Of a stretch of 64,000 bases of DNA, positions 63,709-64,000 are shown piece after piece. The notes under the pieces were generated by a model. It was not told the origin of the DNA and ran no database searches. It saw only the letters and a program-made list of their open reading frames with translations. A program made the translations under genes and the position numbers. Origin of the DNA: Branchiostoma floridae (lineage: Eukaryota; Chordata; Leptocardii; Amphioxiformes; Branchiostomatidae); assembly GCF_000003815.2 (NCBI RefSeq), contig NC_049984.1, positions 15,382,158 through 15,446,157 on the forward strand. Direction: 5' to 3'. The stretch's first letter is position 1; the number at the start of each line of letters is the position of its first letter.

Positions 63709-64000
63709 GGGGAGTCAAAAAGTAGCAGGTATCCACCCTATATTCTAGCAATGGTCCCCCGATTGCTTCCACATTTGTACATTGCGTCTCCTGTCCCCAT
63801 TGAAATGTTTTACATGATCCTATATTATTTCAGGAATCAAATATGTCTTAGTAGCATTGTAGCTTTCGTAAAATTTTCGAATCCCTGCATTCATGCTGTT
63901 TCGAGGACTGAGTGGCTTGGAGCCAATCAGCCTTGCAAAGCTCAGTTCAATTAAGTCGAAACTTAGGAGAAACACTGGAGAAACACACCCAGCAGAGATA
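63709..64000. other. 3' flank of VAC14
   Basis: 3' UTR or intergenic sequence; the last 100 bp carry the GCAAAGCTCAGTTCAAT dispersed repeat. Confidence 0.4.

Overview
This is eukaryotic nuclear DNA from an intron-rich invertebrate genome. The best guess is amphioxus (Branchiostoma, a cephalochordate). The proteins I can assemble are close to their human orthologues (EMC4, VAC14), introns are split the way they are in chordates, much of the non-coding sequence is small DNA transposons, SINEs and LINE pieces, and four runs of N (23665-23851, 42780-42879, 53894-54290, 58160-58259) mark a draft assembly. Species assignment is inference.

Four genes lie on the + strand. Positions 1-11.6 kb hold no convincing gene, only repeats: a LINE 3' end, several MITEs, a 640-bp palindrome and a tRNA-derived SINE. 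EMC4 (ER membrane protein complex subunit 4) spans 11600-20774 in five exons. Its third intron carries a LINE with an intact 782-codon reverse transcriptase frame. At 22480-25679 is a four-exon class A GPCR of the melatonin-receptor-like sort, with NRY and NPVLY motifs and no retinal lysine; a perfect RFX X-box stands in front of its TATA box. At about 29125-34180 is a three-exon gene for a 96-residue secreted, dibasic-cleaved peptide precursor that I do not recognise. VAC14, the scaffold of the PIKfyve/FIG4 phosphoinositide complex, fills 39838-63547. I can place 16 exons; two conserved stretches are missing and probably fall in the N gaps.

The genes do not form a pathway. EMC4 and VAC14 are housekeeping membrane-biology genes; the GPCR and the peptide gene look like signalling genes, but nothing in the sequence pairs them as receptor and ligand.

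The most unusual structure is repeated: tandem minisatellites whose unit copies an exon edge. One copies the splice acceptor and start of EMC4 exon 3 (65-bp unit), one the splice acceptor and start of a VAC14 exon (68-bp unit, six decoy acceptors), and one the stop-codon end of VAC14 (43-bp unit). The GPCR has a short intron bounded by a 13-bp direct repeat across both splice sites, which may be a related event. VAC14 also has two introns with U12-type signals, one of them AT-AC. In both cases the reading frame and the human protein support the call.
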